Below, piece after piece: positions 12,688 to 23,782 of a stretch of 64,000 nucleotides of DNA; positions within the stretch are counted from its first letter, which is position 1, and each line of letters starts with the position of its first letter. Made by a program: the position numbers and the translations under genes. Source of the DNA: Lithospermum erythrorhizon (lineage: Eukaryota; Streptophyta; Magnoliopsida; Boraginales; Boraginaceae); the NCBI GenBank assembly GCA_019722365.1, contig JADFUC010000271.1:124001-188000 (forward strand). Direction: 5' to 3'. The notes below the pieces were generated by a model. That model made no database searches. It saw nothing but the letters and a program-made list of their open reading frames with translations, and was not told where the DNA came from.

Positions 12688-13469
12688 CATAATTCATTTT
12701 CTTTTGATTGAAGCACCTATTACTTCAAATTTTAACTAGCTCGTATCATCTTATATAGTATTTCTAAGCGCTATTTAAACTTCATGATAGTTTAGAAGTT
12801 TAGGTACCATTTCATAAAGTATTATTTACGCTAATTACTTAGACAAGCTTTACTTGAATAGCTAGCGCTTCCGAAAGCGCTATGTATGTAGTTAATTTGT
12901 TAAAAATTAAAAATAGAATTATTAAAATCCGAGCTATTGAAAACTAACAATTCAAATGAATTTTAATAATTCAAATCTTAATATTGAAAAATTAAGATTT
13001 CAAAAGAATTACAAAACTAAAATTAAAGAAAAATCTAAGAAATTAAAATCATTCATAAATTACACCAACTATTACAATAATCACAAAAACTTACATACAA
13101 TTAACACAACTAGGTTTCCTTTTTAAATGCAACTTAGAACAATGCTAGTAACATTGGGCTATATTTTTTACATCTAAAAACAATGTAATCAAATATTTAA
13201 TATTTTGCACTTATTGGAACGAGTACACCATGAGCGAGTGCACTCACGCTGCATACCCTCACTGACCAAACACGCTATTAATACTGGACATCGAAATCAA
13301 AATTTAACTCGAGTTATTATTTAACCATATCTACAATTACCTCCAACTTATTACATAACTTTAAAACTAATTAGATTGCAAAAAAAGGATTTACATCTCC
13401 CAAAAAAATTACACAAATAAAATTTTCAGAAATTTCTGCAAATCTTTCATTTTGATCAAAGTTTCAAGC
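12688..13469. other. AT-rich intergenic DNA
   Basis: No open frame, domain or repeat structure recognised. It directly follows the 3' edge of the Gypsy element. Confidence 0.5.
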
Positions 13470-13535
13470 CTTCATGCCTTCTGACCATTACCCTTCAAAT
13501 CGCCTAAGATTTATTCTTCAAGTTTTCTAACCTTT

Positions 13536-13915
13536 TGCCTAAAATTAAATTCATCTAACCTTTACCCTTCAACTCTTCTAATTTGCAAAAATAACTTCAT
13601 TTTACCTTTCAAAAAGAACTTTATTTTAATCTTCCAGATTCATGTTTACAGCAAAATAGGAACTCAATTACTCAAATATTTTACCTTGGATAAATAACTT
13701 CGCTTTAATCTTCCAACTTCATGTTTACACCAAAATGAACTCAAATATTTTACCTTGCAAGAAAAAACTTCATTTTAATCTTCCAACTTGTCTACATCAA
13801 AATAAGAACTCAAATCTTCTAACCAGCTAAAGTACTTCATTTTAATCTCCCAACTTCGCATTTACATGAAAATAGAAACTCAAATATATACTCAAATCTT
13901 CTAACCTGCATCCAA
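13536..13915. repeat. ~70-bp diverged tandem repeat array
   Basis: A unit of the form AACTTCATTTTAATCTTCCA + ACTT...TTACA.CAAAATA.GAACTCAAATATTTTACC starts at about 13617, 13696, 13766 and 13833 (periods 79, 70 and 67 bp). A partial, more diverged unit lies just upstream (13536-13616). Variable lengths and substitutions show that it is old. It has no coding potential. Confidence 0.75.
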
Positions 13916-15216
13916 AATCACCCGAGGCAATCCCAAAAAGAAAATAAAAAATTCAACATATCTTAAAAGAAACATGAGCTACAAAAGATGGAGAAAATAT
14001 ATTCCCACAAATCTGTAAGGACTTAACGAGACAAGATACAAATACTCCATCCGCTTCAAAATACACGATCATCTAAAATTTTAATTTTTACAATAAGTGG
14101 ATTGTTTATAATTTTTAATATACCTTTTTATAATTCTAATGTAAACTTTTACATTTTCAATATAATTTTATAACTTTTCAATACCTTAATAAATTACTTT
14201 AAATATAATTATCTATTTGAGACATTAATAAACGCACACAAAGACCTTGTCATATTTCTTAGCCCTAGGCTGCCCCACTGTCCACATCTTAATAATTATG
14301 ATTAGTTTGTTATTGGACAACACTCTAAAGGCATGTTGGGCCAACAAGTTAGATCAAATCAAAGATAAATATACTTTAAGTGTTAATGTTAATATATTAA
14401 GTTTGATTCACCAAAATTATCCAATATTTTATTTTTATTGATGCCTTTAAAAGTTTTTTTTAATTTTAACTATTAACAAAAGAAATGAATGATCTTATTA
14501 AATTGAGGTTGCGTTAAGTTTTTTATTTGAGACATACTCTGTAATATTTTACCTAGCTAAAAGCTTGGTCAACCATTAATAAGTGCCATATATTGTTTAT
14601 TTATTATTCTTTTTCATTTCATGAAAATTATTTATTTTCATTTTATTTTTGTATTTTTCATAACTTATTTTATTTGATTAACTTTGATTATATTTTTTAA
14701 GATAGATCTATTTTAATTAGTTATCTATTAATTCTTTAAAATCAAACAAGAATGGAAAGTGAGTAGTTGATTCTATCACTTATTTTGAAATAAATGAATA
14801 TCACACTAATCACATTTATGAAGCCATCTATTTCAAGCAAATTGATTAGTCTCTTCTCTCTATATATATATATCTTCGCCCAGGCACATCTCGGGCCGGA
14901 ATCTGACGCTCTCATGCAGACGTCCTCAAGCAAGAGATCTACAAGCAACATCCCCGACAAAATAGCAGCATCAAGTCATTGACTGTGTCATGCATACCTA
15001 CCATGTACATGTGTATGTAATACATGCACTGCTGGCGATATCTCGAATAACCTCCCACACGGCTGATGAATCATAGACGCCTCTTCATCGAGCGTATGAA
15101 CATATATATATATATACTTCCTCCTCCATAAATCTTCCTCAACCAAATTAATTCTCATATACTTAGAGAGGCAAGCAAATCAACAAAAGTTTTAGGTATT
15201 TTCTATTATTATTAAA
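13916..15216. other. Intergenic and possible promoter region of the broken gene at 15.2 kb
   Basis: Mostly AT-rich and non-coding. A GC-richer island at 14875-15080 contains short open stretches but no recognised domain. A TATA run (ATATATATATATAC) lies at about 15101-15115, roughly 100 bp before the ATG at 15217, and could be the core promoter of that gene. Confidence 0.4.
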
Positions 15217-15759
15217 ATGAATTCTTTGGATTCTCCGCTTGAAGCACTAGCATTCAACTACTTGACATACGGCTTGTCAACGGTTGTTATCAGATATGAT
15301 GCGTGCGCTCACCGCCGTCGCAGTTCTGGAGATCAGAGCTGCGCGGAGCATTATCCAGTGTCAAAACACCAGATGTGTTATCTCAAACTAAGCTTCAAGA
15401 ATCTGCTTCAACTTCTTCTATTGAAACGGAACATTCCATTTCTTCCCTCAAAACGGTGCAGTTTTCTGCATTGGATAGAGATGGTAGCACCAAAGGGAAG
15501 TTCACATTGAATTATTGCAACGAAGAAGAAAATGAAAAATGTGGAAATGGTTATTATTATGATGGAGTAATGAAAGTGGACAAAGTTGGTGAAACATGGA
15601 ATGGCTATGAAGATGAGAAAGGGAGATGAATGGTATTGTTACCAAGACTTGAATATGATAAATGGCAACCTAGTTAGGTTGTGGGATGGTTGTAGACGGC
15701 GGAGATATGAAGCAAGGCTATTGGAGGTTGGTGGTGACTTTACGTGGTGGTACTTGTAA
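15217..15759 (+). pseudogene. Uncharacterised plant protein gene broken by two compensating frameshifts
   Basis: Three open pieces line up as one ~180-codon gene. The first piece, from ATG 15217, reads MNSLDSPLEALAFNYLTYGL and then TVV, which looks like a hydrophobic N-terminal segment. Near 15280-15305 the frame must shift. The middle piece (open to 15629) runs through STKGKFTLNYCNEEENEKCG and VDKVGETWNGYED. The last piece, from 15607, reads KGDEWYCYQDLNMINGNLVR, LWDGCRRRRYEARLLEVGGD and FTWWYL, ending at TAA 15757-15759 in the frame of the original ATG. The acidic middle and the W-Y-x-Y-Q-D-L...NGN(V/L)VRLWDG tail look like conserved coding sequence. I do not know the family by name. Introns are unlikely because the shifts leave no room for them. 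Recent decay or consensus errors in the assembly would both explain the pattern. Confidence 0.6.
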
Positions 15760-17994
15760 ATTGTAATTTTGGAGTACAAGATAGAATGATGGTAAAAATT
15801 ATATTAGCTATCATTATTTTTATCTGCATTAATGTACAAACAAAACAAAAAAGAGACTTACATACATTTTATTACTCATGTGATAGACATAAACAGTTCT
15901 TGATAATGCAGAAATTGGCAAATTTGTAGTCTTACTAGTCTGCCTATCTCTGCTAAAACATGCACAAATACAAGACACAGACACAAATATTATTAAAAAT
16001 CATGCACATATATGACTATCATATGTACAAATTTGAAGGGATATGATGGACGGATTTAATGAATTATCTTTCTTAGTTAGTGGCTTAGTTCCCTTTATTT
16101 AGTACATTATTTAATTGTAACGTTTACTAACTACATATTTTAGTCAATCAAATGAATTCGGACCTATATAACCACTAAATTCTAAAAAGATAGAATGATA
16201 ACTAATAAAACTGTGGAAAGAGAATTATATATAACCACTAAATATTCATTATAAAGTTGTTATAATTTTTGTAAGATAAAATAGAAATGGGGTTAAATTC
16301 ACGCACGAATGAACAACTTTTTATCGTTCAGAAAACTCTGCTATTACATAATCATCTACTTATTCATTTGAATAGTATCATCAAATTCATGTTATTGTTA
16401 AATTTTTATTAAGTATTACTATTATATATATATATATACATATTTATATGTAAATTGCATCCTTTTTCATGAAGACTGATCTTGGTACATATTATTATTA
16501 TAGATCATAATGCATGACCATAGGCATATACTAGAAGACAATATCTTTTAGTTCAATGATCGCTTCTAATTTATAAATACTAACACGTTCAATTGCTCTT
16601 TGTGAATTATAAATATTATAATTGGTAGATATCAAATATCTCTCCTATCATTTTTTCTGTCCACTGAGAGTTTAGGTTGCAACTCCTGCAAACTAGCAAG
16701 TTGACCGAAATCTGGTTCAAAATATTTGTTTTAGTGGTTTAGCCACCCATACATGCTGATGGGAGTGATCAGCCTCAAGTGACTCAATAATGAGTAACTT
16801 TATCCCTCTATTAGCAAAGTTAACCTAAGTTTGTCCACAAGAATTTTCCCTAGCGCCCACCCAAGAACATTCATTCTTATCAACTCCAGCTGAACTGCCT
16901 CTAAAAAATCCTCGCGCGACAAGATTTCACTTTACCGGGAGTAATATACTTTTACCATGTGTCAAACGTTTCTCCGTAATGTAAGACCTATAACGCATCA
17001 TGTCGGGTATACCGCAAAGGTAGTTGCGAAAATAGTTGTACACTAAATGGGTTCGTATCACCGATACAACGGTTAGATTTATTGCCTATCGAGAATTAAG
17101 GACGATTATGATGCATCTCCGCATTGTATCGAATCACATTAATTCATACAAACTGAAGTTAACTAAGAGTTCGTGACACTAATCTTACCAAAGTTTACTG
17201 TTAGAAATCGGGTACTATGGACCTCAAATGTAATCGGTTAATAAGTAATCGGTTACAAGTAATCGTCCAACATAAGCCTGAAGTGTCGGAAATACGTAGA
17301 TATCGATTCATAAATATGTCGCTGGAACAATCTCGATCAGACAACCGATTTACTTACATTTAATTATATTCCCAAATAAGATGTTCGTATATATGTTCGA
17401 TGAAACACAATCAGTTTTATTGTGATTAACTCGACTGATAGTGTTAAGGATGGCTACTAAGTGTCCGCCATAATCTATATATTAATACTATGTTTGGTTA
17501 GCATAAATAAAATATTGTTTTGTCAATCGAGCCCAAGAGGTCATACACAACATGGTCAAACTATAAATGCAAATTATAACTTCCCTGGCCTAAAGCTAAA
17601 CGTAGCGAAACATTCGTGACTTTGCACCCAGTCCGGGGATCAACTCGGCTCCTGGGCTTTTAGCCTCTAGTAATGGGACGGCTCGAGATACTGGAGAGGT
17701 TTTATCTCCTCAAAACTTTCTGCCAAAGGTTTGCCTACTTAAGCTTGGCTTAATCAAACACAAATTAACTATCAAATTCATTATTCATCTTTCGTGAGAA
17801 GCATTTAAAGCAAAAAACTCTCTCCACCCACCCCTCTTTGCTTTTTCTTGACCAATTTGGGGGACGAAAAATCATGGCTTTTCTTTCCTCCCAAATTCTT
17901 TTAATCACTTTAATTCGTTTCAAGAAAATCGAAGCGATTTGATCGTTAAGTAGGACTTTTCTGAGACAAAATGATATTTTATGGTTGTCAACAC
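15760..17994. other. Intergenic, partly TE-like, no readable gene
   Basis: 15.76-16.68 kb is AT-rich with no structure recognised apart from a short TA run at about 16424-16437. 16.7-17.99 kb is more GC-balanced and resembles decayed retroelement interior. It holds a pair of close direct repeats (TAATCGGTTA at about 17231 and 17246), but no domain could be read in any frame. Confidence 0.4.
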
Positions 17995-18874
17995 CTCTCT
18001 CGATCATATTTCGCTACAACTTCAAGGTGTGTGCGTACATAATATATCTCATCGAATTATTATTTTTATAATTCAGAGTATTCCCGAATTCGGATCCGTA
18101 TAATAATTTATGTTCGATAACTAGAAACCTAAATAAAGGCTTTCAAGAGCCGATCCTCCTCGATTTCATTGCAGCTGTAGGCCTCAAAGCAGCTGCTTTC
18201 CTACAACTAGTCGAGGGGGAGACTCTGTTGTAGACTCCGGGTTGTCCGCCTTCCTTGGTGGCTTTAGCGCCCGTTCAAGTGTCCCTGAGCTCTTCCTCGA
18301 TCTTCAAGTTGCCGCTCTCAGCCCCGCCGGCCTCTTCGTGAGCTTTCCCCGCAACTCGCTTACCTTTTTTCTCTCACTTTAACTTTTCTCATTATTTTCG
18401 AAAATATGGGGTATTTATAGGCTTCGGCCCACTTAATCGGGTTGGATCCATTTTCAAGCGATCACGATTCGAATCGGGCCGATTTTATGCATTTAACCTG
18501 ACTGGGCTCTGGATATTTTACATGACTTATTCTCCAAGAATGTGAGTCGGGCGCCCTATTTTAAGGCTTTTAGTAAAAAATGAATTATTTTACGGACCTT
18601 ATATTCTCTTGTTTCATTAATTCTAAGCTCTAAGATTCAAAGAAACCCATTCTGTGCTTAAAATTAGGTTTATTTGTTTAAAACCCTAATTTTTAACCTT
18701 AAAATTAATATCGGGTCCTTCAATCCTTAACCCTATTATTTTCTTTTGACTTGAATCTACCTGTGTCGGCGCTAACCCTAATCAATACGCGTGAATCGCA
18801 TGATTTGGGTTGGAAATTAATTCAATTAATAAATCCACAAATAAATTTTATTAATTAAAATTTAATTATCTACA
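17995..18874 (-). repeat. LTR-A: Gypsy-type LTR, shortened
   Basis: On the - strand it begins TGTAGATAATTAAATTTT (18874 downward), like LTR-C (TGTAGATAGTCAAAATTT). On the + strand, AGACTCCGGGTTGTCCGCCT (from about 18231), then TCCTTGGTGGCTTTA, is shared almost base for base with LTR-B near 27220. The TATA region reads CCTATAAATACCCCATATTTTCGAAAA on the - strand, also as in LTR-B. At about 0.88 kb it is roughly half the length of LTR-B and LTR-C. No primer-binding site follows it. The left edge is approximate. Confidence 0.65.
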
Positions 18875-19460
18875 CTTTCATCGTTAATTTAAAAAAATAA
18901 TAATAATAATACAGTAATCATTATGATTGGGTTGATCCGCATTATTAAAACATAATTCGTCAAATAAGGCTAGCTAGCAAACATATAAATAACACAAATA
19001 TTCTAAACAAACGTCATATTCCGACAATAATCGATCGGGACGTTTAAAGAAAGACAATAACTGATGAAATACTCCCCAATGAAAGAAAACAAAATCAATA
19101 AAATGTCGATTGGCAGAAATGTAGTTTGGGTCAAAATACTTTCAATAGTTCCACCTCGTTTACCCGGGGGAGGCAAGGAGGGACCAACGAAATAAATAAA
19201 ATGGTCTTCACATTAAAATGTTGATTGACAGAAATATAAGTTGATCAAATTCTTCAAATTGGTCGACCTGCTTAAAATTTATATATATTACAGCTATCCC
19301 TAATTACTCCGGTTGATTTTACTATACCCTCTGCTTAAATGTTGATTGACAAAATATATACAATGGCTTCTAGACCTATACTATATCCTATGATAGTCCA
19401 TAGTGTTTGACCCGGCTTATTGATTTAATAGGATAGCAAAAATCCCAGCTTATTATATAC
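18875..19460 (+). repeat. Arm 1 of a long inverted duplication (partner 61168-61740)
   Basis: The reverse complement of 61168-61740 matches this segment through long near-identical blocks: ACAGTAATCATTATGATTGG + GTTGATCCGCATTATTAAAACATAA, TTTAAAGAAAGACAATAACT + GATGAAATACTCCCCAATG, and TTTACCCGGGGGAGGCAAGG + AGGGACCAACGAAATAAATAAAATGG. The arm starts right at the edge of LTR-A and fades out near 19460. Inside it, AAATGT(T/C)GATTG(A/G)CA(G/A)AAAT recurs near 19101, 19206 and 19337. No coding sequence was seen. Confidence 0.85.
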
Positions 19461-19870
19461 TGAACCAATATACACATATCCAAATAGCTGACATTTTTAA
19501 TACCGAAATAACTATTTTATCATTTGGACATAATTTTACAACTTATTACATTTAAAAAATGTGACGCAAGAAAATACTATTTCACCCTCAAACAAACATC
19601 ACTATTTGATGTGTCTATAACAACTCATGCATACACACCCAATGTTTGGTCCCCTTTAGTTTTAAGCATAGTAAATGAAGAAGTACATTTGAGTTCTCTA
19701 ACATAAAATACTCCCCCAATGAAAGACAATAACTGGATCGAATTTACTGGTGACGACCTGGATTTATCGATTTTTAAGCAAAAAACCGAAACCTAATTTC
19801 TGATTTTGAAATAGTGTAAAAAGTCCGTCCGATTATCCCAAATCCTGACGGATTCGATTTACCGGATTTG
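19461..19870. other. Intergenic with possible hAT-like subterminal sequence
   Basis: No gene recognised. At 19828-19890 GTCCGTCCGATTATCCCAAA, then TCCTGACGGATTCG...CCGGATTTGGCCCGG, recalls the CCG/GGA-rich subterminal ends of hAT elements. A loosely complementary counterpart (CCGGACGGACC...ATCCGTCCG) lies at 20395-20425. The link is weak. Confidence 0.3.
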
Positions 19871-20170
19871 GCCCGGTAAACTAATAACCAAAATAAACAA
19901 AATTAATAAAACTAAAAATAATAACAAAATTAATAAACAAAATTAATAAACTAAAATTAATAAACAAATTTAATAAACAAATTTGAAATAATAACTTAAA
20001 AATAATAAACAACTAAAATTAATAAACAACTAAAATTCAAATAATAACTAAAATAATAACAAAATTAATAAACCAATTAATAAACTAAAATTAATAAACA
20101 AATTTAAATAATAAACAAATTAATAAACAAATTCAAATAATAACTAAAACAATAAACATTTGAAATAATA
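19871..20170. repeat. Low-complexity AAATTAATAAACA array
   Basis: About 300 bp built from variants of (AAC)AAAATTAATAAAC(T)AAA with 12-25-bp quasi-periods. The strand shown has almost no G and little C. It behaves as a degenerate microsatellite/minisatellite. Confidence 0.8.
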
Positions 20171-20930
20171 ACTTAAAATCTTGAGATTAACAATTTTTCA
20201 GCAAGGCCTTGAGTGTTTGAAATGATTGAATCTAATAGTGAAATGAACTCCAAGAATCCGCAATGTGAGTGAAAGTCAGTTGAACATCGAATGCCTGGCA
20301 TTTCGGTAGTCTTCAAATCGGCATCGCTGAACCGCTTTAGGAGCTTTGCGCTTGCATCACTTGGGCAATTTTTATTTAAAAAAAAAATTAAATACCGGAC
20401 GGACCACCTGCTTATAATCCGTCCGTTGTTATCGATAACCTGGATCCTATCCGGCTCTCCAGAAAATCCATTTCACAACCTGTCCTGGCCCATTGATTTT
20501 ATCCGCCGACCTGACCAATTCACGGATCGAATAAAAATCCGAGTCCAACCAAGCCTTAGAATTTACCCTTCTTAATATGTTTTTGGATTAATCAATTTTC
20601 ATAATTGTTAAAAGGTACCTATATTTAGTTTCTTTACCATTGATGTATCGGAAGTCTTCTGTTTCTTTATTTTTTTTCTATGTAACAATAATGAAATATG
20701 ATTTATTTTTTCAGTTAGTTGCGGTAATTTTAGATTGTACATTTTCTAGCTCAATTTTTTGTTAGATATTTTTTTGCCTTAATCCATGAATAACAGTAGC
20801 TTGTTTTGTTTGATTGAAGAAAGATATATATGTTGAAGAAAAGCTGAAAGGTTTTTTTCTATTTTTGTTCCACATTGTTAGAAGTTAACTAAGAGCCTCA
20901 GATATTATAAATGTATACCTGAATAACTTA
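20171..20930. other. Intergenic, no supported gene
   Basis: An open frame at 20291-20575 (94 codons) shows no domain. It covers the CCGGACGGACC...ATCCGTCCG stretch and probably reflects a TE end. The rest is AT-rich. Confidence 0.35.
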
Positions 20931-20949
20931 TCTATACCAAAAATTGGAG

Positions 20950-21360
20950 TTGCTCCGCAATGAGCCTCTTTCTAAGAAAAGTTTTCGCAAGCCTCCAAAG
21001 TCATATTCCTCGAAATGGACGGGTACTGTCAGTTGTGTTAACCTTGGGAAGCCTCATTTGTAGTACGATTTACCTGCGCCGTGGTCGATAAAGTTTTCAA
21101 GCGCAGCTGACTCATTTATACCAATTTTACACAAATCTAATTAAACCGATAAATTTTTTTTTAGTTCAAGTTTATCATTTTCAGTTTTTCGTTTTATTAT
21201 TCATTATTATCACTGTTTTAGTTTATTATTTCCTTCAATATATGGACGGACTTATTACATGAAGTATTGAATAAAAGTGTGGCTAACTTAAAAAGAACAT
21301 TTGTGATTACAGGGAGTTATAAAAGGATGTTCAAGCACATGAAGATGACGAAATCTGTGG
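20950..21360 (+). pseudogene. Possible gene fragment (exon-like)
   Basis: On the + strand a short frame reads LELLRNEPLSKKSFRKPPKS and then YSSKWTGTVSCVNLGKPHL before a stop (about 20946-21062). A second exon-like piece, YKRMFKHMKMTKSVE, follows an AG at about 21310. The basic, serine-rich composition looks more like host coding sequence than like a TE. The family is not recognised, and no start codon or full gene model can be built. Confidence 0.25.
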
Positions 21361-21769
21361 AATGAAGATGAATACATATTAGTGGTGTAATTTATCTTAG
21401 TGTTTTAGCTTTTAATTCATTTAGTGGTATAAATTTCTATATCTGTAATTGAAAATGAAGTATTTCTGAAATTCTCATGAATTACTTCATTTTAATGGTG
21501 TATTTTATTGTTCTCTAATGAAATGAAGAAATTTGTTCCCATGTTTATGTAGTATTAATTTATGGATTTTTTTTACTTTAGTACAAATTATATAATGAAA
21601 AAACATTGAAATGATGAGAATTATAATAAATACGGAGTAATACAATTTAAATTTTTAAAATAAAATTATTTCTCACACCTTACAAAATGATAACAAATAA
21701 CTTTAGTATCGTATAAGATAAGCGTGATAATATCAAATTTTTCTCTACATTTTTTGAAATCTGTGGAGA

Positions 21770-22559
21770 ATAAAGCATTTATTGCAACAACCAAATTAAG
21801 TGTTGCAAAATCACGTTTTCCGTGACAAAAACGTTTTTGTCACGGGAGTTACGTGTTGCCGTATGTTGACTTGTTTTATTCCTTTATAGGCGTGACAAAG
21901 TGGTGACTAATGTTATTTTCCACGATTAAAATACAATTTACCATACTTTTTCATCGGTGACAGAGTATATACCAAGTATATTCTATTATAAAGTTACCAG
22001 ATGTATTTAGTGTCGACGAAATCGTATACTCCATCCAGATTAAATTTTTTCATCTACAATCAAGACGTGTTAGAAATAATTATGGTTGTGGATAGTTTAA
22101 CCAATGGGTTAGTGCATAATATATTTTACAATGTTCGTGTTTCTTTACGGACTATTTCCTATTCTACAAATTTGAGTTCCATCTAGTGGATTGTAATAAC
22201 AAAAAGGTGAAACAATATCTAGTGTTCCTCGGTACATATGTTTAGTGCCTCAAAATGAAGATATTTTTATTTTCATGTTAGGTGTAGTTAATATTTTTAT
22301 CATTCCGTATATCACATTTAGGATAATTTTAAAAAAATATGTTACTAAGTATTAATTAACCTTACGAGTTGGGTTGCAAATAATTGGGATTGGTGATACC
22401 GTGATAGCAGTACAAATTACTTGAACATTTGTCCTTGGTGAAAAAATATTCGTCGTGAATGAGATAATTTTGGCCACGATTTAATTATTTGTAATTAAAT
22501 GATATATATTTATCACGTGTCGTTGTCTTAAACGTGAGTAAGATAGATGTGACAAAGTC
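21770..22559. mobile_element. Possible non-autonomous DNA transposon with GTGACAAA subterminal words
   Basis: The word GTGACAAA recurs (21822 inside the palindrome, about 21891 and about 22549), with related CACG(G)/CGTG words nearby. Repeated short words of this kind mark the ends of CACTA- or Mutator-like non-autonomous elements. A clear terminal inverted repeat and target-site duplication could not be found, so limits and class are uncertain. Confidence 0.3.
21820..21845. repeat. Perfect 26-bp palindrome
   Basis: CCGTGACAAAAAC followed by GTTTTTGTCACGG is a perfect inverted repeat with no spacer. It lies between AT-rich flanks and could form a hairpin. Confidence 0.95.
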
Positions 22560-22569
22560 GTTCTTTAAT

Positions 22570-22802
22570 TAAAAAAATGATATCGCTATTTTAGCGCCTC
22601 GCCGCTTAGCCCGCCTGTCGTAGCAGGAACCGACAAGGCCAGACGGGGCCACATACGGAGCGCCTGTGACCGGCAACCACTCACATCACCTGGGAGCGAC
22701 TCCCCCAACAACGCAGAAGATCGCCGGCGCTCGAACCCAGAAAGTGACACTCTTTCTCATTAAGAAGTCTACGTCCGTTTGAATGCGCTCATGACAACGC
22801 CA
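22570..22802 (-). mobile_element. tRNA-derived SINE with 10-bp target-site duplication
   Basis: GTTCTTTAAT occurs at 22560-22569 and again at 22803-22812 as exact direct repeats bracketing a GC-rich 233-bp insert in AT-rich DNA. On the - strand the insert contains GGGTTCGAGCGCC, which fits the pol III B box. It is preceded by ACTTCTTAATGAGAAAGAGTG, a plausible degraded A-box region. The insert ends in a short T-run (ATTTTTTTA) before the left duplication. Size, internal promoter, tail and target duplication together define a SINE. Confidence 0.75.
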
Positions 22803-22812
22803 GTTCTTTAAT

Positions 22813-23617
22813 AGTATTACTAAGATGTGTTTTAGTCATGGACTTCCGACAGTTAGCCCACTCTCTACTAGTTTACCTAGAGTTTGCATTTAAGGCCTCC
22901 ACCTAGGAATGGCCAACAGATAATTCGTCAGGGCAATATCGAGCAGCCTGCAAAGTTTTAGGCAATTTGCAAGTTGCTACTGCCCCAAGCCCGTTAATAC
23001 CCAAGACTAAATCACACTGACAATAGATAGCCCAATAGGGAGAATAAGAACCAATTCTGGTTCAGTGACTGTGACGTGGCAAATGCACGTGTCAAGCCTG
23101 CTGGGTCCGACCTATTAAATTCCATTTTCAGTGCTGTTTCACTTACTAACGCCATGGCAAATGTAAATTTAGCCAAAGGCTCGTTTCTCAAGACACGTCC
23201 GTTATAAATTCCCAAGGACGACAATTACGCTCGCTACTTGCTCGCTAACGTAATGCGACGTCCTGCCATTTTAACCTGACATCCTGGCATATTAAATTAA
23301 GCTTGGATTCACTTGCCTTATTGAAGGCACGTCCGCTTTTATAACCGGATATCCTGTGAACTAGCCTTTATTTTATAAATCGAATAATCGGGAGAAGATA
23401 ATAGTATTAATGACGCTCTGCTTCTACCAATCGGACGTCTCACCACAAAAACTGCCTACTTTTTTCCTCCTATATAAATAACAACCACTACTTTCGCTCA
23501 TCTCATCAAATATCATCATTTTGCCTTCATTTTTTTTCAGACCGGCAGATCCAACAAGACCATTGTTGCCAACCGCACGTCCTGGTAATCTTTAAAGATT
23601 CCGCTATTAGTGCGCCA
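22813..23617 (+). other. TE-like leader or LTR with TATA box
   Basis: The stretch has internally repeated phrases (ACGTCCTG, GACATCCTGGCAT, GGATATCCTG) and a TATA box, CCTATATAAATAAC, at about 23471. It runs into ATTAGTGCGCCAATGG just before an ATG at 23618. This resembles the end of an LTR and the leader of a Gypsy-type element, but no second LTR was found. Confidence 0.35.
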
Positions 23618-23782
23618 ATGGCTGGAGCCGAGATCAATAATTTACAGGCCATCCATTTTCAAGACACTAAAAGCCACCGTCCTAAGTGGATACTGGGACA
23701 TTTGTGTCAGTTTCTATCTCGATACTTAACTGACGCAGATCGTCTCAAATGTCCCTCGTTAATTTTGAAATATTTGCTTTAA
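23618..23782 (+). CDS. Short 54-codon ORF after a TATA-bearing leader, unknown
   Basis: The ATG context is CCAATGG and the frame runs 54 codons (MAGAEINNLQAIHFQDTKSH... to TAA at 23780-23782). No domain is recognised. It sits about 140 bp downstream of a TATA box, as the start of a gag or other TE gene might. The second half overlaps an imperfect hairpin (GGGACATTTG...CAAATGTCCC, about 23695-23755), which could itself be a separate small insertion. It may be only a chance frame. Confidence 0.2.
   Translation: MAGAEINNLQAIHFQDTKSHRPKWILGHLCQFLSRYLTDADRLKCPSLILKYLL

Noticed and set aside
13536..13915. CRISPR-like repeat and spacer pattern
   Set aside because: The repeats are contiguous, diverged and of variable length, with no constant repeat separated by unique spacers, and the DNA is plant nuclear.
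18875..19460. Reading the 19-kb and 61-kb arms as terminal inverted repeats of one 42-kb transposon
   Set aside because: The interval holds unrelated, independently inserted elements and host genes, no target duplication was found at the outer edges, and no transposase is present.
22720..22760. tRNA gene suggested by the B-box-like GGTTCGAGC
   Set aside because: No cloverleaf can be folded around it. Target duplications and length fit a SINE better.
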